A DNA stretch of 64,000 nt from Bacteroidales bacterium (GCA_012518275.1 JAAYSS010000047.1:1-64000), one strand, 5' to 3'; counted from the first letter of the stretch, positions 1 to 9,381 are shown. The notes: a model not told the origin generated them from the letters alone. Numbers and translations: made by a program.

Positions 1-356
1 CACGAACAGATCCCACCAATAGAGCAGATAATATAAGACGACAATCGCAAAATTCGTATCAAAGAAGACCCTATAACAGACCTGTACGAACAAGCAGAAG
101 TGCGATTAATCAAAATCAGCGGAAAAGGGTCGACACGGGTAACAGGCCTGTTCGAAATAGCGAAAACCGTGTAGTTCGTCCGGGTGTGCCTTCAAAAAGC
201 CGTCAGTCACGAGACATTAGACCGGCACCATCAAACCGGAAATCTTCTTCAAATGGTACCTTTCGATCGCCACAAAAACGATCTTCAGAAAGTCGCTCTA
301 CATCACCAAACAGAAAATCTTCTCGTCCGTCAAGAAATATCGGTAGTCGCAGATAA
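1..356 (+). CDS. C-terminal end of an Arg/Ser/Pro-rich protein (partial)
   Basis: Reading the frame with codons starting at position 3 gives an open frame from the window edge to a TAA at 354-356. The product is low-complexity and very basic, with repeated RPVR, NRKSS and SRPSR-like stretches and almost no hydrophobic residues. It is not in the ORF track because the start lies outside the window; the listed ORF 184..369 is a shadow in another frame. The stop lies 14 bases before trmN6, so co-transcription is plausible. Such tails occur at the end of some Bacteroidetes surface or FecR-like/DUF6600-type proteins, but the domain that would identify it is missing, so I give no function. Confidence 0.7.
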   Translation, partial: RTDPTNRADNIRRQSQNSYQRRPYNRPVRTSRSAINQNQRKRVDTGNRPVRNSENRVVRPGVPSKSRQSRDIRPAPSNRKSSSNGTFRSPQKRSSESRSTSPNRKSSRPSRNIGSRR

Positions 357-370
357 TTTCTGTTTTTGAA

Positions 371-1081
371 ATGTCAAATCCTTATTTTCAATTTAAGCAT
401 TTTACCGTTTTTCATGACAAATGCGCCATGAAAGTGGGCGCTGACGGAGTTACGCTTGGTGCATGGGCAGATGTTCAGAACGCAAAAACGATTTTGGATG
501 TGGGATGTGGCTCAGGACTGATAGCTTTGATGCTGGCACAAAGAAGTGAAGCAAAAATAACGGCAATTGATATTGACGAGAACTGCGCACTGCAGGCGAA
601 AGAAAATATTGAAAATTCACCTTGGAAAAGTCGGATTTCAGTTTTGCATACTTCATTTCAAGATTTTGCAACTAAAACGACAGAAACGTATGATTTAATT
701 GTTTCCAATCCCCCTTTTTTTAATAATTCCCTGAAAAATCCGTTGCAATCTCGTTCAATTGCCCGTCATTCAGAAACACTTCCGCACGTGGATTTGGTAA
801 AAAACGCAAAAAAAATTTTGAGTGATAATGGCAAACTGTGTGTGATATTACCCGTTGTTGAAGGTGAGCGATTTATTGAATTAGCTGAAAATGAAGGTCT
901 ATTCTGCAAACAGAAAGTAAACGTATTCCCTAATCATGAAAAAGCAGCAAAACGTTTGTTGCTTGAATTTAAAAAGAAAAAGTCAGATTGTAAAATTTCA
1001 GAACTTACCATCGAAAAAGAACGAGGAATTTACACCGATGAATATAGTGAGTTAGTCAAAGATTTTTACTTGAAGCTTTAA
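371..1081 (+). CDS. trmN6: tRNA1(Val) (adenine(37)-N6)-methyltransferase TrmN6 (YfiC family)
   Basis: Cytosolic SAM-dependent methyltransferase expected to N6-methylate A37 of tRNA-Val. The 236-residue protein has the SAM-binding loop LDVGCGSG at residues 42-49 and the N6-adenine methyltransferase motif NPPFF at 113-117, the usual pair for this family, and the usual length. The N-terminal PYFQFKHFTVFHDKCAMKVG segment is typical of YfiC proteins. The ATG at 371 follows the preceding stop by 14 bases. The gene ends convergently, 3 bases from the small LysO-like gene on the other strand. Family assignment is secure; target tRNA is inferred from the family. Confidence 0.9.
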   Translation: MSNPYFQFKHFTVFHDKCAMKVGADGVTLGAWADVQNAKTILDVGCGSGLIALMLAQRSEAKITAIDIDENCALQAKENIENSPWKSRISVLHTSFQDFATKTTETYDLIVSNPPFFNNSLKNPLQSRSIARHSETLPHVDLVKNAKKILSDNGKLCVILPVVEGERFIELAENEGLFCKQKVNVFPNHEKAAKRLLLEFKKKKSDCKISELTIEKERGIYTDEYSELVKDFYLKL

Positions 1082-1084
1082 ATT

Positions 1085-1369
1085 TCAGTCGTTTGTTGAG
1101 TTTCCCTTTTTCTTTTCAATCACATTCCACAATAATTTTGCCATTACCACACTTCCCAGAGTTCCCGCTGTTGCAATCAAAAATGCTTCCAGTCCAAGTT
1201 TCCCAAATTGTGAAATGACATCTTTATTCGACCCGATTTCCAACCCTAAGAAAAACAATAAGAGCCAGATCAGCGTTATAATTAATTGCTGAACAAAGCG
1301 GATTTTCTTTTTGCGAAGCAGGATACCAATCAATATTCCTGCCAACATACAGCCAAGAACGATAAACAT
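1085..1369 (-). CDS. LysO-family (DUF340) transporter, N-terminal half only
   Basis: Small hydrophobic protein of about 94 residues with three predicted membrane segments; the opening MFIVLGCMLAGILIGILLRKK and the later LGLEIGS motif resemble the N-terminal half of the lysine exporter LysO. In many Bacteroidetes LysO is split into two adjacent genes; here no second half follows, because trmN6 converges 3 bases away. The ORF track starts at 1459, but a TATCTTTG promoter box at 1392-1399 would put the transcript start at about 1385, inside that extension, so the ATG at 1369 is preferred. Function alone is unclear. Confidence 0.65.
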   Translation of the reverse strand: MFIVLGCMLAGILIGILLRKKKIRFVQQLIITLIWLLLFFLGLEIGSNKDVISQFGKLGLEAFLIATAGTLGSVVMAKLLWNVIEKKKGNSTND

Positions 1370-1391
1370 GAATATGAGTTTTTTGATTCTG

Positions 1392-1399
1392 CAAAGATA
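1392..1399 (-). promoter_or_regulatory. -7 box (TATCTTTG) for the LysO-like half gene
   Basis: Exact match to the Bacteroidetes TAnnTTTG element, followed by GC as is usual. It lies about 22 bases before the ATG at 1369 and decides that start. The upstream TTTG element is not obvious. Confidence 0.6.
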
Positions 1400-1517
1400 G
1401 TTTTTTAAATCAGTTGTATGAAATTGAAATATACCGTTTATGTTCTTGATGCGTAGCAATCTAAAAAAATCACATCAATTTAATCTCAAAAACTAAGAAT
1501 AAGTGCCAAAAAATGAG

Positions 1518-1525
1518 TAATTTTG
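1518..1525 (+). promoter_or_regulatory. -7 box (TAATTTTG) for gpmI
   Basis: TAnnTTTG match followed by C, 39 bases before the gpmI ATG at 1565. It shows that the upstream GTG/TTG-type extension of the ORF track (start 1523) overlaps the promoter and is not translated. Confidence 0.6.
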
Positions 1526-1564
1526 CATCCCGAAAATAGATTACAAAAAACACAATATATAAAA

Positions 1565-3091
1565 ATGAGAAAAAAAGCACTTTTAATGATTTTAGACGGT
1601 TGGGGCATCGGCAACCAATCGGAAGCGGACTTGATTTACAACACGCCAACACCCTACTGGGATAAATTGTTGGCAACCTATCCAAACTCTTACCTGCTGG
1701 CATCCGGCGAAAATGTGGGTTTGCCTGACGGACAAATGGGAAACTCAGAAGTAGGACACTTAAATATCGGAGCCGGACGCGTAGTTTACCAAGATTTGGT
1801 GAAAATTAACCGCGCATGTCGCGACAACAGCATCCTTCAAAATCCCGAAATCATCAAAGCCTATTCGTATGCTCGTGATAATCAGAAAAAAATCCATCTA
1901 TTGGGTTTAGTTTCTGATGGTGGAGTACATAGTTCGCTGGATCATTTGCTGAAATTAATTGATATCGCCAAAGAATACGGCGTAGAAGATACTTATATTC
2001 ACGCATTTATGGATGGTCGCGATACCGACCCGAAAAGTGGAAAAGGCTTTATCAAGCAACTACAAAACCACATTGATAAAACCACAGGGAATATAGCGTC
2101 AATTATCGGACGTTATTACGCAATGGACCGTGATAAACGTTGGGAACGGATAAAGCAGGCGTATGATTTAATGGTAAGCGGTGTGGGAACTCCGGCTACA
2201 GATATGGTGCAAGCGATGCAAAACTCATACGATGCAGGAGTTACTGATGAGTTTGTTAAACCTATTGTACACGTAGATGCAGAAGGAAATCCTGTGGCAA
2301 AAATTGAAGAAGGCGATGTGGTGATTTTCTTTAATTTCAGAAATGACCGTGCAAAAGAATTGACAATTGTGCTGACACAGCAGGATATGCCTGAGAACGG
2401 CATGCATACCATTCCGTTGCAGTATTTCACGATGACGCCGTACGACAGTACTTTCAAAGGATTGAACGTTCTTTTCGATAAAGAAAACGTACAAAACACA
2501 ATGGGTGAATATGTTTCAAATCTCGGTTTGAAACAATTGCGCGTAGCGGAAACAGAAAAATTTGCTCACGTAACGTTCTTTTTCTCGGGCGGGCGTGAAG
2601 CCGAATTCCCCGGCGAAGAGCGTATCTTAATTCCTTCGCCCAAGGTACCCACGTACGATTTGCAACCGGAGATGAGCGCACCTGAAATTGCAGACAAGAT
2701 GGTGGAAGCGCTTAATTCGCAAAAGTACGATTTTATTGTACTAAACTTTGCAAACGGTGATATGGTGGGGCATACAGGTGTGAAAGAAGCCATCGTGAAA
2801 GCCATTAAAACCATTGATAAGTGTGTGGAAAAAGTAATCGAAGCCGTGAAAGCCAACGATTACGAAGCCGTTATCATCGCTGACCACGGAAACGCCGATA
2901 ATGCAATTAATGCCGACGGCTCGCCCAACACTGCTCATTCACTGAATCCGGTACCGCTTGTTTACATTACAGATAATAAAAATGCAAAAATCGAACACGG
3001 TATTTTGGCTGATGTGTCGCCCACGCTTTGTCAAGTATTGGGAATTGACATTCCAAAAGAAATGACAGGAAAGGGTTTGATTACGTTCTAA
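1565..3091 (+). CDS. gpmI: 2,3-bisphosphoglycerate-independent phosphoglycerate mutase
   Basis: Glycolytic enzyme interconverting 3- and 2-phosphoglycerate through a phosphoserine intermediate with two metal ions, in the cytosol. The 508-residue product is the normal length for iPGM. It starts [14 protein letters not shown], with the first metal Asp at residue 11, and has the catalytic serine in MGNSEVGH (Ser61). Later come [14 protein letters not shown], the [11 protein letters not shown] block and the ADHGNAD metal motif near the end. The track start at 1523 is too early; the ATG at 1565 aligns with the family and sits 39 bases downstream of a promoter box. A terminator follows, so it is probably monocistronic. 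Confidence 0.95.
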   Translation: MRKKALLMILDGWGIGNQSEADLIYNTPTPYWDKLLATYPNSYLLASGENVGLPDGQMGNSEVGHLNIGAGRVVYQDLVKINRACRDNSILQNPEIIKAYSYARDNQKKIHLLGLVSDGGVHSSLDHLLKLIDIAKEYGVEDTYIHAFMDGRDTDPKSGKGFIKQLQNHIDKTTGNIASIIGRYYAMDRDKRWERIKQAYDLMVSGVGTPATDMVQAMQNSYDAGVTDEFVKPIVHVDAEGNPVAKIEEGDVVIFFNFRNDRAKELTIVLTQQDMPENGMHTIPLQYFTMTPYDSTFKGLNVLFDKENVQNTMGEYVSNLGLKQLRVAETEKFAHVTFFFSGGREAEFPGEERILIPSPKVPTYDLQPEMSAPEIADKMVEALNSQKYDFIVLNFANGDMVGHTGVKEAIVKAIKTIDKCVEKVIEAVKANDYEAVIIADHGNADNAINADGSPNTAHSLNPVPLVYITDNKNAKIEHGILADVSPTLCQVLGIDIPKEMTGKGLITF

Positions 3092-3112
3092 AAAACATCA
3101 CTTCTTTTTATA

Positions 3113-3145
3113 AAACGCTGTAAGTTCTTCTTACGGCGTTTTTTA
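3113..3145 (+). terminator. Intrinsic terminator after gpmI
   Basis: A 13-bp stem (AAAACGCTGTAAG / CTTACGGCGTTTT, one G-T pair) with a 5-base loop and a T-rich tail, 21 bases after the gpmI stop. Confidence 0.75.
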
Positions 3146-3159
3146 TGGATTAAATTATG

Positions 3160-3167
3160 TATTTTTG
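3160..3167 (+). promoter_or_regulatory. -7 box (TATTTTTG) for metH
   Basis: TAnnTTTG match followed by CAG. With a start site about 7 bases on, the leader to the ATG at 3185 is only about 11 bases, and the TTG at 3176 used by the ORF track would sit at the transcript end. Confidence 0.6.
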
Positions 3168-3184
3168 CAGTAAAATTGGCATAT

Positions 3185-5920
3185 ATGAGTTTAAGAACCG
3201 AATTAGAGAAAAGAATTTTGGTGCTCGACGGAGCAATGGGAACGATGATACAGCACCACAAGCTGGATGAAAAAGCATATCGTGGCAATCGGTTTGCGGA
3301 CGTGAAAATTCTGCAAAAAGGGAACAACGACTTGTTGGTACTTACACAGCCCGAAATTATTTACGACATTCATTGTCAATATCTTGAAGCCGGGGCAGAC
3401 ATTATCGAAACAAATACGTTTAATGCCCAGCGCATCTCGATGGATGATTACGGGATGAGCAATTTCGTTTATGAAATAAATCTTGAAGCTGCACGTTTAG
3501 CACGTAAAGCTGCAAATAAATTTACAGCAAAAAATCCTTCCAAGCCCCGTTTCGTAGCAGGTGCTGTGGGCCCGACCAACAAAACGGCGTCCATGTCGCC
3601 CGACGTGAATAATCCGGCTTTCCGAGCTGTGAGTTTCGATGACTTGGTGTCGGCATACAAAGAACAGATGGTTGCGTTGATTGAAGGTGGTGTTGACGCA
3701 TTGTTGATTGAAACCATTTTTGATACGCTAAATGCCAAAGCTGCTATTTTTGCAGCAGAAGAAGCAATGTCTGAAGTCGGTAAAAGAGTTGAATTAATGC
3801 TTTCCGTTACCGTTACGGACAAAAGCGGTCGGACGCTTTCAGGACAAACAATCGGTGCTTTTTTAACTTCGGTTTCACACGCAGAATTGCTCTCTATCGG
3901 CTTGAATTGTTCATTTGGAGCGAAAGACTTAAAGCCTTATTTGCAAGAAATTTCCAAGCACGTTCCTTATTTTGTAAGCGCTTATCCCAATGCCGGACTG
4001 CCCAATCAATTTGGTGAATACGATGAAACTGCCGAGAAAATGGCTTTGCAAGTAAAAGAGTATTTTGATGAAAAATTGGTTAATATCATCGGTGGATGCT
4101 GTGGAACAACGCCTGAGCACATAAAAGCGTATCAAAGGTTAATTGAAAATGCCGAAGTAAGGAAACCGGCAGAGAAAGATTTTAATTTGCATTTGAGTGG
4201 GTTGGAAGAGTTGGTAGTTCAACCGAATTCCCTTTTTATAAACATCGGCGAGCGCTGTAATGTAGCCGGATCGCGAAAGTTTCTTCGATTGATACAAGAA
4301 AAGAATTACGACGAGGCGCTGTCCGTGGCGCGACAGCAAGTAGAAGACGGGGCACAGGTTATCGATATCAATATGGATGATGCGATGCTGGACAGCAAGG
4401 CTGAAATGGTAACTTTCCTGAATTACTTGGCGTCTGAACCTGAAATTGCACGTGTGCCGATTATGCTCGACAGCTCAAAATGGGAGGTAATCGAAGCGGG
4501 TCTGAAATGCGTACAAGGAAAGTGTATCGTCAATTCCATCAGCCTGAAAGAAGGCGAAGAAGAGTTTTTGGCTCATGCACAACGAGTTAAACGCTATGGT
4601 GCTGCGGTAGTGGTGATGGCTTTTGACGAAAAAGGACAAGCTGATAGTTTCGAGAGAAAAATTGAAATTGCTGCGCGAGCTTATAAATTGCTGACTGAAA
4701 AAGTGAATTTCCCGCCACAGGATATTATCTTCGACCCCAATGTACTGGCGATTGCAACGGGAATTGAGGAGCATAATAATTACGGCGTTGATTTTATCCG
4801 CGCTACAAAATGGATTAAAGAAAACCTTCCGTACGCCAAAGTGAGTGGCGGTGTGAGCAACCTGTCGTTCTCTTTCCGCGGCAACAATCCGGTGCGTGAA
4901 GCGATTCATTCCGTGTTCTTGTATCACGCCATTCGCGCGGGAATGGATATGGGAATTGTTAATGCCGGGATGTTGCAGATTTACGAAGATATCCCTGCTG
5001 ATATGCTTCAGTACGTGGAGGATATCGTGCTCAATCGTCGTTCGGATGCAACGGAACGGATGATTGACTTTGCAGAAAAGATAAAGGCTGAAAAGTTGGA
5101 AGAAAAAACCGAGCATGTAGATGCTTGGCGTTCCGATCCGTTGGATAAACGATTGGAATATGCCCTGTTAAAAGGGATAAGCGATTACTTGGAAGAAGAC
5201 ATTGCGGAAGCTTTGCAAGTTTATCCTTCGGCGATTGATATCATCGAAAAGCCGTTGATGAACGGGATGAACTTGGTCGGCGATTTGTTTGGTGCAGGCA
5301 AAATGTTTCTTCCACAAGTGGTGAAAACCGCTCGCACGATGAAAAAGGCGGTTGCCATCCTTCAGCCCGAAATAGAAAAAACGAAAGCAAGCGGCGCCGG
5401 TTCGTCTGCCGGAAAATACCTTTTTGCTACGGTAAAAGGCGATGTACACGATATCGGGAAGAACATTTGCGGAGTTATTCTTGCTTGCAACAACTTTGAA
5501 GTCATTGACTTAGGAGTGATGACCCCAACCGAAAAAATCATTCAAACTGCCATTGATGAAAAAGTAGATATCGTAGGCGTGAGCGGACTTATAACGCCTT
5601 CTCTCGAAGAAATGTGCAACGTAGCGAAAGCGATGGAAAAAGCAGGATTGAACATTCCGCTGATGGTTGGCGGCGCCACTACATCCAAAATTCATACAGC
5701 CGTAAAAATAGCCCCCAACTACACCAATGGATTTGTAGTTCACACCAAAGATGCGTCACAGAATGTGGCGGTAGCTCTGCAACTGATGAATAAAACCGCA
5801 AAGGCAGAATTGGTGGAACAAACCCGTTCAGAATATCAGGCTTTGCGGGAAAAGCAAGTGCCGAGACAAGATTTACTTTCACTGGAAGAAGCAAGAAAAA
5901 GGAAGCCAAAGCTATTTTGA
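3185..5920 (+). CDS. metH: Cobalamin-dependent methionine synthase, lacking the reactivation domain
   Basis: Transfers a methyl group from 5-methyl-THF to homocysteine via cobalamin. Domains in order: homocysteine-binding (about 5-320) with zinc cysteines in GLNCSFG and GGCCGTTP (about 242, 305, 306); pterin-binding (about 345-600) with the [14 protein letters not shown] block; cobalamin cap and binding domain (about 645-890) with the cobalt-ligand motif DVHDIG near 755. The protein stops at 911 residues just where the C-terminal AdoMet-binding reactivation domain (about 330 residues in E. coli MetH, 1227 residues total) should begin, and the DNA after the stop does not encode it in any frame. 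Reactivation of oxidised cobalamin must rely on a separate protein or another mechanism. The ATG at 3185 is preferred over TTG 3176 because of the promoter position. Confidence 0.93.
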   Translation: MSLRTELEKRILVLDGAMGTMIQHHKLDEKAYRGNRFADVKILQKGNNDLLVLTQPEIIYDIHCQYLEAGADIIETNTFNAQRISMDDYGMSNFVYEINLEAARLARKAANKFTAKNPSKPRFVAGAVGPTNKTASMSPDVNNPAFRAVSFDDLVSAYKEQMVALIEGGVDALLIETIFDTLNAKAAIFAAEEAMSEVGKRVELMLSVTVTDKSGRTLSGQTIGAFLTSVSHAELLSIGLNCSFGAKDLKPYLQEISKHVPYFVSAYPNAGLPNQFGEYDETAEKMALQVKEYFDEKLVNIIGGCCGTTPEHIKAYQRLIENAEVRKPAEKDFNLHLSGLEELVVQPNSLFINIGERCNVAGSRKFLRLIQEKNYDEALSVARQQVEDGAQVIDINMDDAMLDSKAEMVTFLNYLASEPEIARVPIMLDSSKWEVIEAGLKCVQGKCIVNSISLKEGEEEFLAHAQRVKRYGAAVVVMAFDEKGQADSFERKIEIAARAYKLLTEKVNFPPQDIIFDPNVLAIATGIEEHNNYGVDFIRATKWIKENLPYAKVSGGVSNLSFSFRGNNPVREAIHSVFLYHAIRAGMDMGIVNAGMLQIYEDIPADMLQYVEDIVLNRRSDATERMIDFAEKIKAEKLEEKTEHVDAWRSDPLDKRLEYALLKGISDYLEEDIAEALQVYPSAIDIIEKPLMNGMNLVGDLFGAGKMFLPQVVKTARTMKKAVAILQPEIEKTKASGAGSSAGKYLFATVKGDVHDIGKNICGVILACNNFEVIDLGVMTPTEKIIQTAIDEKVDIVGVSGLITPSLEEMCNVAKAMEKAGLNIPLMVGGATTSKIHTAVKIAPNYTNGFVVHTKDASQNVAVALQLMNKTAKAELVEQTRSEYQALREKQVPRQDLLSLEEARKRKPKLF

Positions 5921-6129
5921 CAGCATGCGTATTGTAATTCTTCTTATTGAAACTGTAGTGTCGACTTGATGAAACAATAATTCCAACTTGATGAAACTAA
6001 ATCGCCATCAATTCTGCTTACTCGTTACTTTTCGTTATACCAGATATACTGTTCCGTAAATTCATCAAACAGCTGAAAGTCAGTAGGAAGTGAGGCTGAT
6101 GAATAGTTAATTTTCACGGTATGAAAGTG
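5921..6129. other. Intergenic region between convergent metH and hisS
   Basis: 209 bases without a full gene. It contains two copies of ACTTGATGAAAC about 16 bases apart (near 5966 and 5988). On the minus strand the hisS frame stays open for 34 codons past its stop (6129 to 6025). No clear terminator hairpin was found. Confidence 0.5.
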
Positions 6130-7497
6130 TTATCCGTTTATGCATCTGAGGGTTGACTCTACTTCTTCTAATGTCTGCAACTTCTGCTCGCCCGTTTTCA
6201 TATCTTTCAGCATCACTTTGTTTGCGTTCATTTCGTTTTCTCCTACAATGGCAACAAACGGGATATTCTTGCTGTCGGCATAGCTCATCTGTTTCTTCAT
6301 TTTTACGGGTTCGGGATAAACTTCCACATTAATACCGCGTTGACGAAGCTCGTTTGCCCAAGGGAGACAAAATGCCAATTCTTTTTCGCCGAAAGAAGCA
6401 AATAAAATCTGAGTCTGCTCTTCCGATGTCTCAGGATAAAGATTGAGTTGGTTCAGCACGTCGTAAATGCGGTCGGCACCAAAAGAAATGCCCACGCCTG
6501 AAACGCCCGGCATCCCGAAAACACCTGTGAGATTATCGTAGCGCCCACCACCGGTAATGCTCCCAATTTCCACATCCAATGCTTTCACTTCAAAAATGGC
6601 TCCGGTGTAATAATTCAGCCCACGTGCAAGCGTCAAATCCAACTCAACCGCTGTCTGTATTTTCACACTTTCACAAAGGTTGAAAATGGTTTCCATCTCT
6701 TCCACACCTTTCAATCCGGTTTCAGAACTTGCCAAAATCGTTTTTAACTCGTTAAGCTTATCCTGATTGCTTCCGGAAAGTTTTAATATCGGTTGAATTT
6801 TCTCGATTGCATCAGCGGAAATGCCTTTTTCTGCCATTTCCTTGTTCACATTATCCAGTCCGATTTTATCCAGTTTGTCGATGGCAACTGTAATGTCGGT
6901 AATCCGCTCTGCTTCGCCTACAATTTCGGCAATACCGGAAAGAATTTTGCGGTTGTTGATTTTCAGCACAACATTGATTTTCAATCGTCTGAAAACTTCA
7001 TCCACAATTTGTATCAATTCCAACTCGTTAATCAGTGAATCACTTCCCACTACATCCACATCGCATTGATAAAACTCGCGGTAACGTCCTTTCTGCGGGC
7101 GGTCAGCGCGCCAAACAGGCTGAATTTGATAACGTTTGAACGGAAACGTAATCTCATTTCTGTGTTGAACCACAAAACGTGCAAAAGGAACTGTCAAGTC
7201 GTAACGAAGCCCTTTTTCAGAGATTTTATTGGCAAGTTTCAAACTGTTTTTTTCTGCAAATTCATCATCTGAAACATTGGATAAGAAATCTCCTGAATTT
7301 AGAATTTTAAACAGTAGTTTGTCGCCTTCTTCGCCGTATTTTCCCATCAGGGTAGAAAGGTTTTCCATCGCCGGCGTTTCAATTTGCTGAAATCCGTACA
7401 AGCGAAAAACGTCAGTTATTGTATTAAAAATATAGTTGCGATTCGCCATTTCTTGCGGCGAGAAATCACGAGTACCTTTTGGAATAGCTGGTTTCAT
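6130..7497 (-). CDS. hisS: Histidyl-tRNA synthetase
   Basis: Class II aminoacyl-tRNA synthetase charging tRNA-His, a cytosolic homodimer. The 455-residue protein opens [16 protein letters not shown] (family start), has class II motif 2 in the [19 protein letters not shown] stretch, the histidine-specific [14 protein letters not shown] loop, and [13 protein letters not shown], followed by the C-terminal anticodon-binding domain (about 360-455). Length is normal. It lies just downstream of the rpsO terminator, so it depends on read-through or on an imperfect -7 box (TAACTTTT at 7517-7524). The frame remains open for 34 codons after the stop. Confidence 0.95.
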   Translation of the reverse strand: MKPAIPKGTRDFSPQEMANRNYIFNTITDVFRLYGFQQIETPAMENLSTLMGKYGEEGDKLLFKILNSGDFLSNVSDDEFAEKNSLKLANKISEKGLRYDLTVPFARFVVQHRNEITFPFKRYQIQPVWRADRPQKGRYREFYQCDVDVVGSDSLINELELIQIVDEVFRRLKINVVLKINNRKILSGIAEIVGEAERITDITVAIDKLDKIGLDNVNKEMAEKGISADAIEKIQPILKLSGSNQDKLNELKTILASSETGLKGVEEMETIFNLCESVKIQTAVELDLTLARGLNYYTGAIFEVKALDVEIGSITGGGRYDNLTGVFGMPGVSGVGISFGADRIYDVLNQLNLYPETSEEQTQILFASFGEKELAFCLPWANELRQRGINVEVYPEPVKMKKQMSYADSKNIPFVAIVGENEMNANKVMLKDMKTGEQKLQTLEEVESTLRCING

Positions 7498-7526
7498 TTT
7501 GGTTGAGTGAGTTGAAAAAAGTTAAC

Positions 7527-7560
7527 AAAAAAGGCATTCCAAAACTGAAATGCCTTTTAT
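7527..7560 (-). terminator. Terminator between rpsO and hisS
   Basis: Inverted repeat AAAAGGCATT / AATGCCTTTT with a 10-base loop and T-run on the minus strand, 64 bases after the rpsO stop and only about 30 bases before the hisS ATG. Confidence 0.7.
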
Positions 7561-7623
7561 ATAAGATTGAGAATAAGTTTTTTACAATCGTATATTTAAA
7601 ATCTACAATCGCAAATAAAGTGC

Positions 7624-7899
7624 TTACTTTCTAATTCCTAATTCTTTGATGATGGCACGGTAACGATTAATGTCTTTCTTCATCAGATAATCAAGCATAC
7701 GACGGCGTTTTCCTACCAACATTACAAGTGCACGTTCAGTTGCAAAATCTTTTTTGTTTTGTTTCAAGTGTTTAGTCAAATGATTGATGCGGTACGTAAA
7801 TAGCGCAATTTGAGATTCTGCGGAACCTGTATCGGTTGCTGATTTTTGAATTCCGTGTTTTTTAAACAGCTCTTGTTTCTTCTCAGAAGTTAAATACAT
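7624..7899 (-). CDS. rpsO: 30S ribosomal protein S15
   Basis: Small-subunit protein binding 16S rRNA in the central domain and bridging to 23S rRNA. At 91 residues it has the usual S15 length. The conserved block TGSAESQIALFTYRINHLTKHLK and the RRRMLDYL motif near the C-terminus are present. A Bacteroidetes promoter box lies 72 bases upstream and an intrinsic terminator follows, so it looks monocistronic. The long leader could hold autoregulatory structure, which is known for S15 in other bacteria; I see no clear match. Confidence 0.96.
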   Translation of the reverse strand: MYLTSEKKQELFKKHGIQKSATDTGSAESQIALFTYRINHLTKHLKQNKKDFATERALVMLVGKRRRMLDYLMKKDINRYRAIIKELGIRK

Positions 7900-7970
7900 A
7901 ATACTGAATTTATTAAGTTGTACATTAAGAACAGCGCTTACACGCTATGTTCCAATAATTTTAAGGACTG

Positions 7971-7978
7971 CAAAGATA
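7971..7978 (-). promoter_or_regulatory. -7 box (TATCTTTG) for rpsO
   Basis: Exact TAnnTTTG match followed by CAG on the minus strand, giving a leader of about 65 bases before the rpsO ATG. It overlaps the 3' flank of the PAP2 gene. Confidence 0.6.
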
Positions 7979-8004
7979 ATGCTTTTATTTTGATTTTACG
8001 AAAG

Positions 8005-8667
8005 TTATCTGCGATTTTTTTTAAGAAAAACATCCGAAAGCGCACGTTTGCCCCATTTTATATCCATTTTTGTAAAAAGCGGATAGCAAATCCACGCCGA
8101 AAGTATCCCAATGATCGAACCGGCAAAAATATCTACCGCAAAATGTTGTGATAAGTACACTCGGGAATAACCGACTAAAGCTGCCATCACGAAAAAAAAC
8201 ATTTTCAGCCATTTGTTTTTTACAAGCAAAGACAATCCAAAAAACAATGCAAATGCGGTAATTGTATGTCCGGAAGGAAAACTGTGCATCCTGTACATCC
8301 TCACACCCTCCACCAGCGGTAAAGTAACTTCCGAGTAATTTTCCTGAAAATAGAGTAAAGGACGCGGGTCATCGAAGGTTCTTTTGGCAATTGTTGAAAT
8401 TATTCCTCCTAAAAACTGCGCTGAAAGTAAGTATAGTGACCAACTGTATCTGTATAAAAGCAATAATGCCAAAAGCACAAAAGGTAACCAACCACCTCCC
8501 AACTCTGTTAGATTCCTAAAAAAACAATCTCCGAATGCAGAGTGATTTTCATTCATTAGCAAATGAAGTTCAGCTTTTGGATATTGAATCAAAGCAGCAA
8601 GAATTACGACAAAAAACAAAAAATAGGGAACTAAAAAATATTGTAAACCCTGAAAATTATTCTTCAT
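8005..8667 (-). CDS. PAP2-superfamily membrane phosphatase
   Basis: Integral membrane phosphatase of the type-2 phosphatidic acid phosphatase family, acting on lipid phosphates such as undecaprenyl pyrophosphate, phosphatidylglycerol phosphate or lipid A. The three catalytic motifs are intact: KRTFDDPRP (95-103), PSGHT (131-135) and SRVYLSQHFAVD (168-179). About six membrane segments surround them and the 220-residue length is ordinary. The ATG at 8667 lies 22 bases after the mnmD stop, so the pair is probably one operon. The substrate cannot be read from the sequence. Confidence 0.88.
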   Translation of the reverse strand: MKNNFQGLQYFLVPYFLFFVVILAALIQYPKAELHLLMNENHSAFGDCFFRNLTELGGGWLPFVLLALLLLYRYSWSLYLLSAQFLGGIISTIAKRTFDDPRPLLYFQENYSEVTLPLVEGVRMYRMHSFPSGHTITAFALFFGLSLLVKNKWLKMFFFVMAALVGYSRVYLSQHFAVDIFAGSIIGILSAWICYPLFTKMDIKWGKRALSDVFLKKNRR

Positions 8668-8689
8668 ACTAAAAACTAATAATTACGAA

Positions 8690-9355
8690 CTATAAACTTA
8701 CCTTCCTTGCTCTCAAAATTTCCCGTTTCCCCGGCGGTCCGGGTAATTTTTCTACAGAAAATCCTACTGATTCCATGCCGCGACGCACCACTCCTTTTGA
8801 GCAATACGTTGTCATCACGGCATTTTCAAAAGCGCAAAGGTACAATTTTTTAAACATTTTATCGCTCCACATTTCCGATTGTTTCTCTGGCGAGAAAGCA
8901 TCGAAATAGATAACATCAAATTGCCCTTCTAAATCAAGTTTTGTAAAATCAGCATTCAACTTGGTCAATGTGAAGTTTTCCATTATCTGAACTGCTTCAT
9001 TCCAAGGCGAAATATGGATTTTATTAAAAAACGAACTGTCTTCATTCAAAAATTCAGGATAATTCAGTTGCAAAGCCTTTTCTACAGGAATTGGATACAG
9101 CTCAATGCCGATGTAATTAATTGTTTGATTCAGTTCGTGAGATTTTAATAACGTTAAAAAAGCATTTAATCCCGTACCAAAACCAATTTCCAAGATGTTA
9201 ACTTCAGGTTTTGAGCATTGCATCAAACCTGCTTCAATGAAAATATGCAAACTTTCCTGAACCGCACCTTTCGTGGAATGGTAACATTCGTCAATCTCCG
9301 GCACAAACAGTGTGTGTGAACCGTCTTCTGTTATTTTTAACTCTCTTTTTTGCAT
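8690..9355 (-). CDS. mnmD: tRNA 5-methylaminomethyl-2-thiouridine methyltransferase (MnmD, DUF752)
   Basis: Stand-alone version of the MnmC methyltransferase domain, methylating the aminomethyl group on U34 of certain tRNAs with SAM. The SAM loop LEIGFGTG is at about 55-62 and the family motif DAFSPEKQ at about 152-159; the start TEDGSHTLFVPE is typical of the family. No FAD oxidase domain is fused, as usual in Bacteroidetes. The ORF track uses TTG at 9361; the ATG at 9355 fits the family better. A TACATTTG box ends only about 4 bases before that ATG, suggesting a leaderless transcript. Confidence 0.88.
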   Translation of the reverse strand: MQKRELKITEDGSHTLFVPEIDECYHSTKGAVQESLHIFIEAGLMQCSKPEVNILEIGFGTGLNAFLTLLKSHELNQTINYIGIELYPIPVEKALQLNYPEFLNEDSSFFNKIHISPWNEAVQIMENFTLTKLNADFTKLDLEGQFDVIYFDAFSPEKQSEMWSDKMFKKLYLCAFENAVMTTYCSKGVVRRGMESVGFSVEKLPGPPGKREILRARKVSL

Positions 9356-9358
9356 ATG

Positions 9359-9366
9359 CAAATGTA
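9359..9366 (-). promoter_or_regulatory. -7 box (TACATTTG) abutting mnmD start
   Basis: TAnnTTTG match followed by C on the minus strand. The box ends 3 bases before the ATG at 9355, so the expected start site coincides with the start codon. A TTTG upstream element is not evident. Confidence 0.5.
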
Positions 9367-9381
9367 GTCATTTTGAATAGA

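Noticed and set aside
184-369. ORF of 61 codons on the plus strand
   Set aside because: It is a shadow in another frame of the Arg/Ser-rich protein that continues from the window edge.
4475-5116. ORF of 213 codons antisense to metH
   Set aside because: Long antisense frame caused by the codon bias of metH; no recognisable domain.
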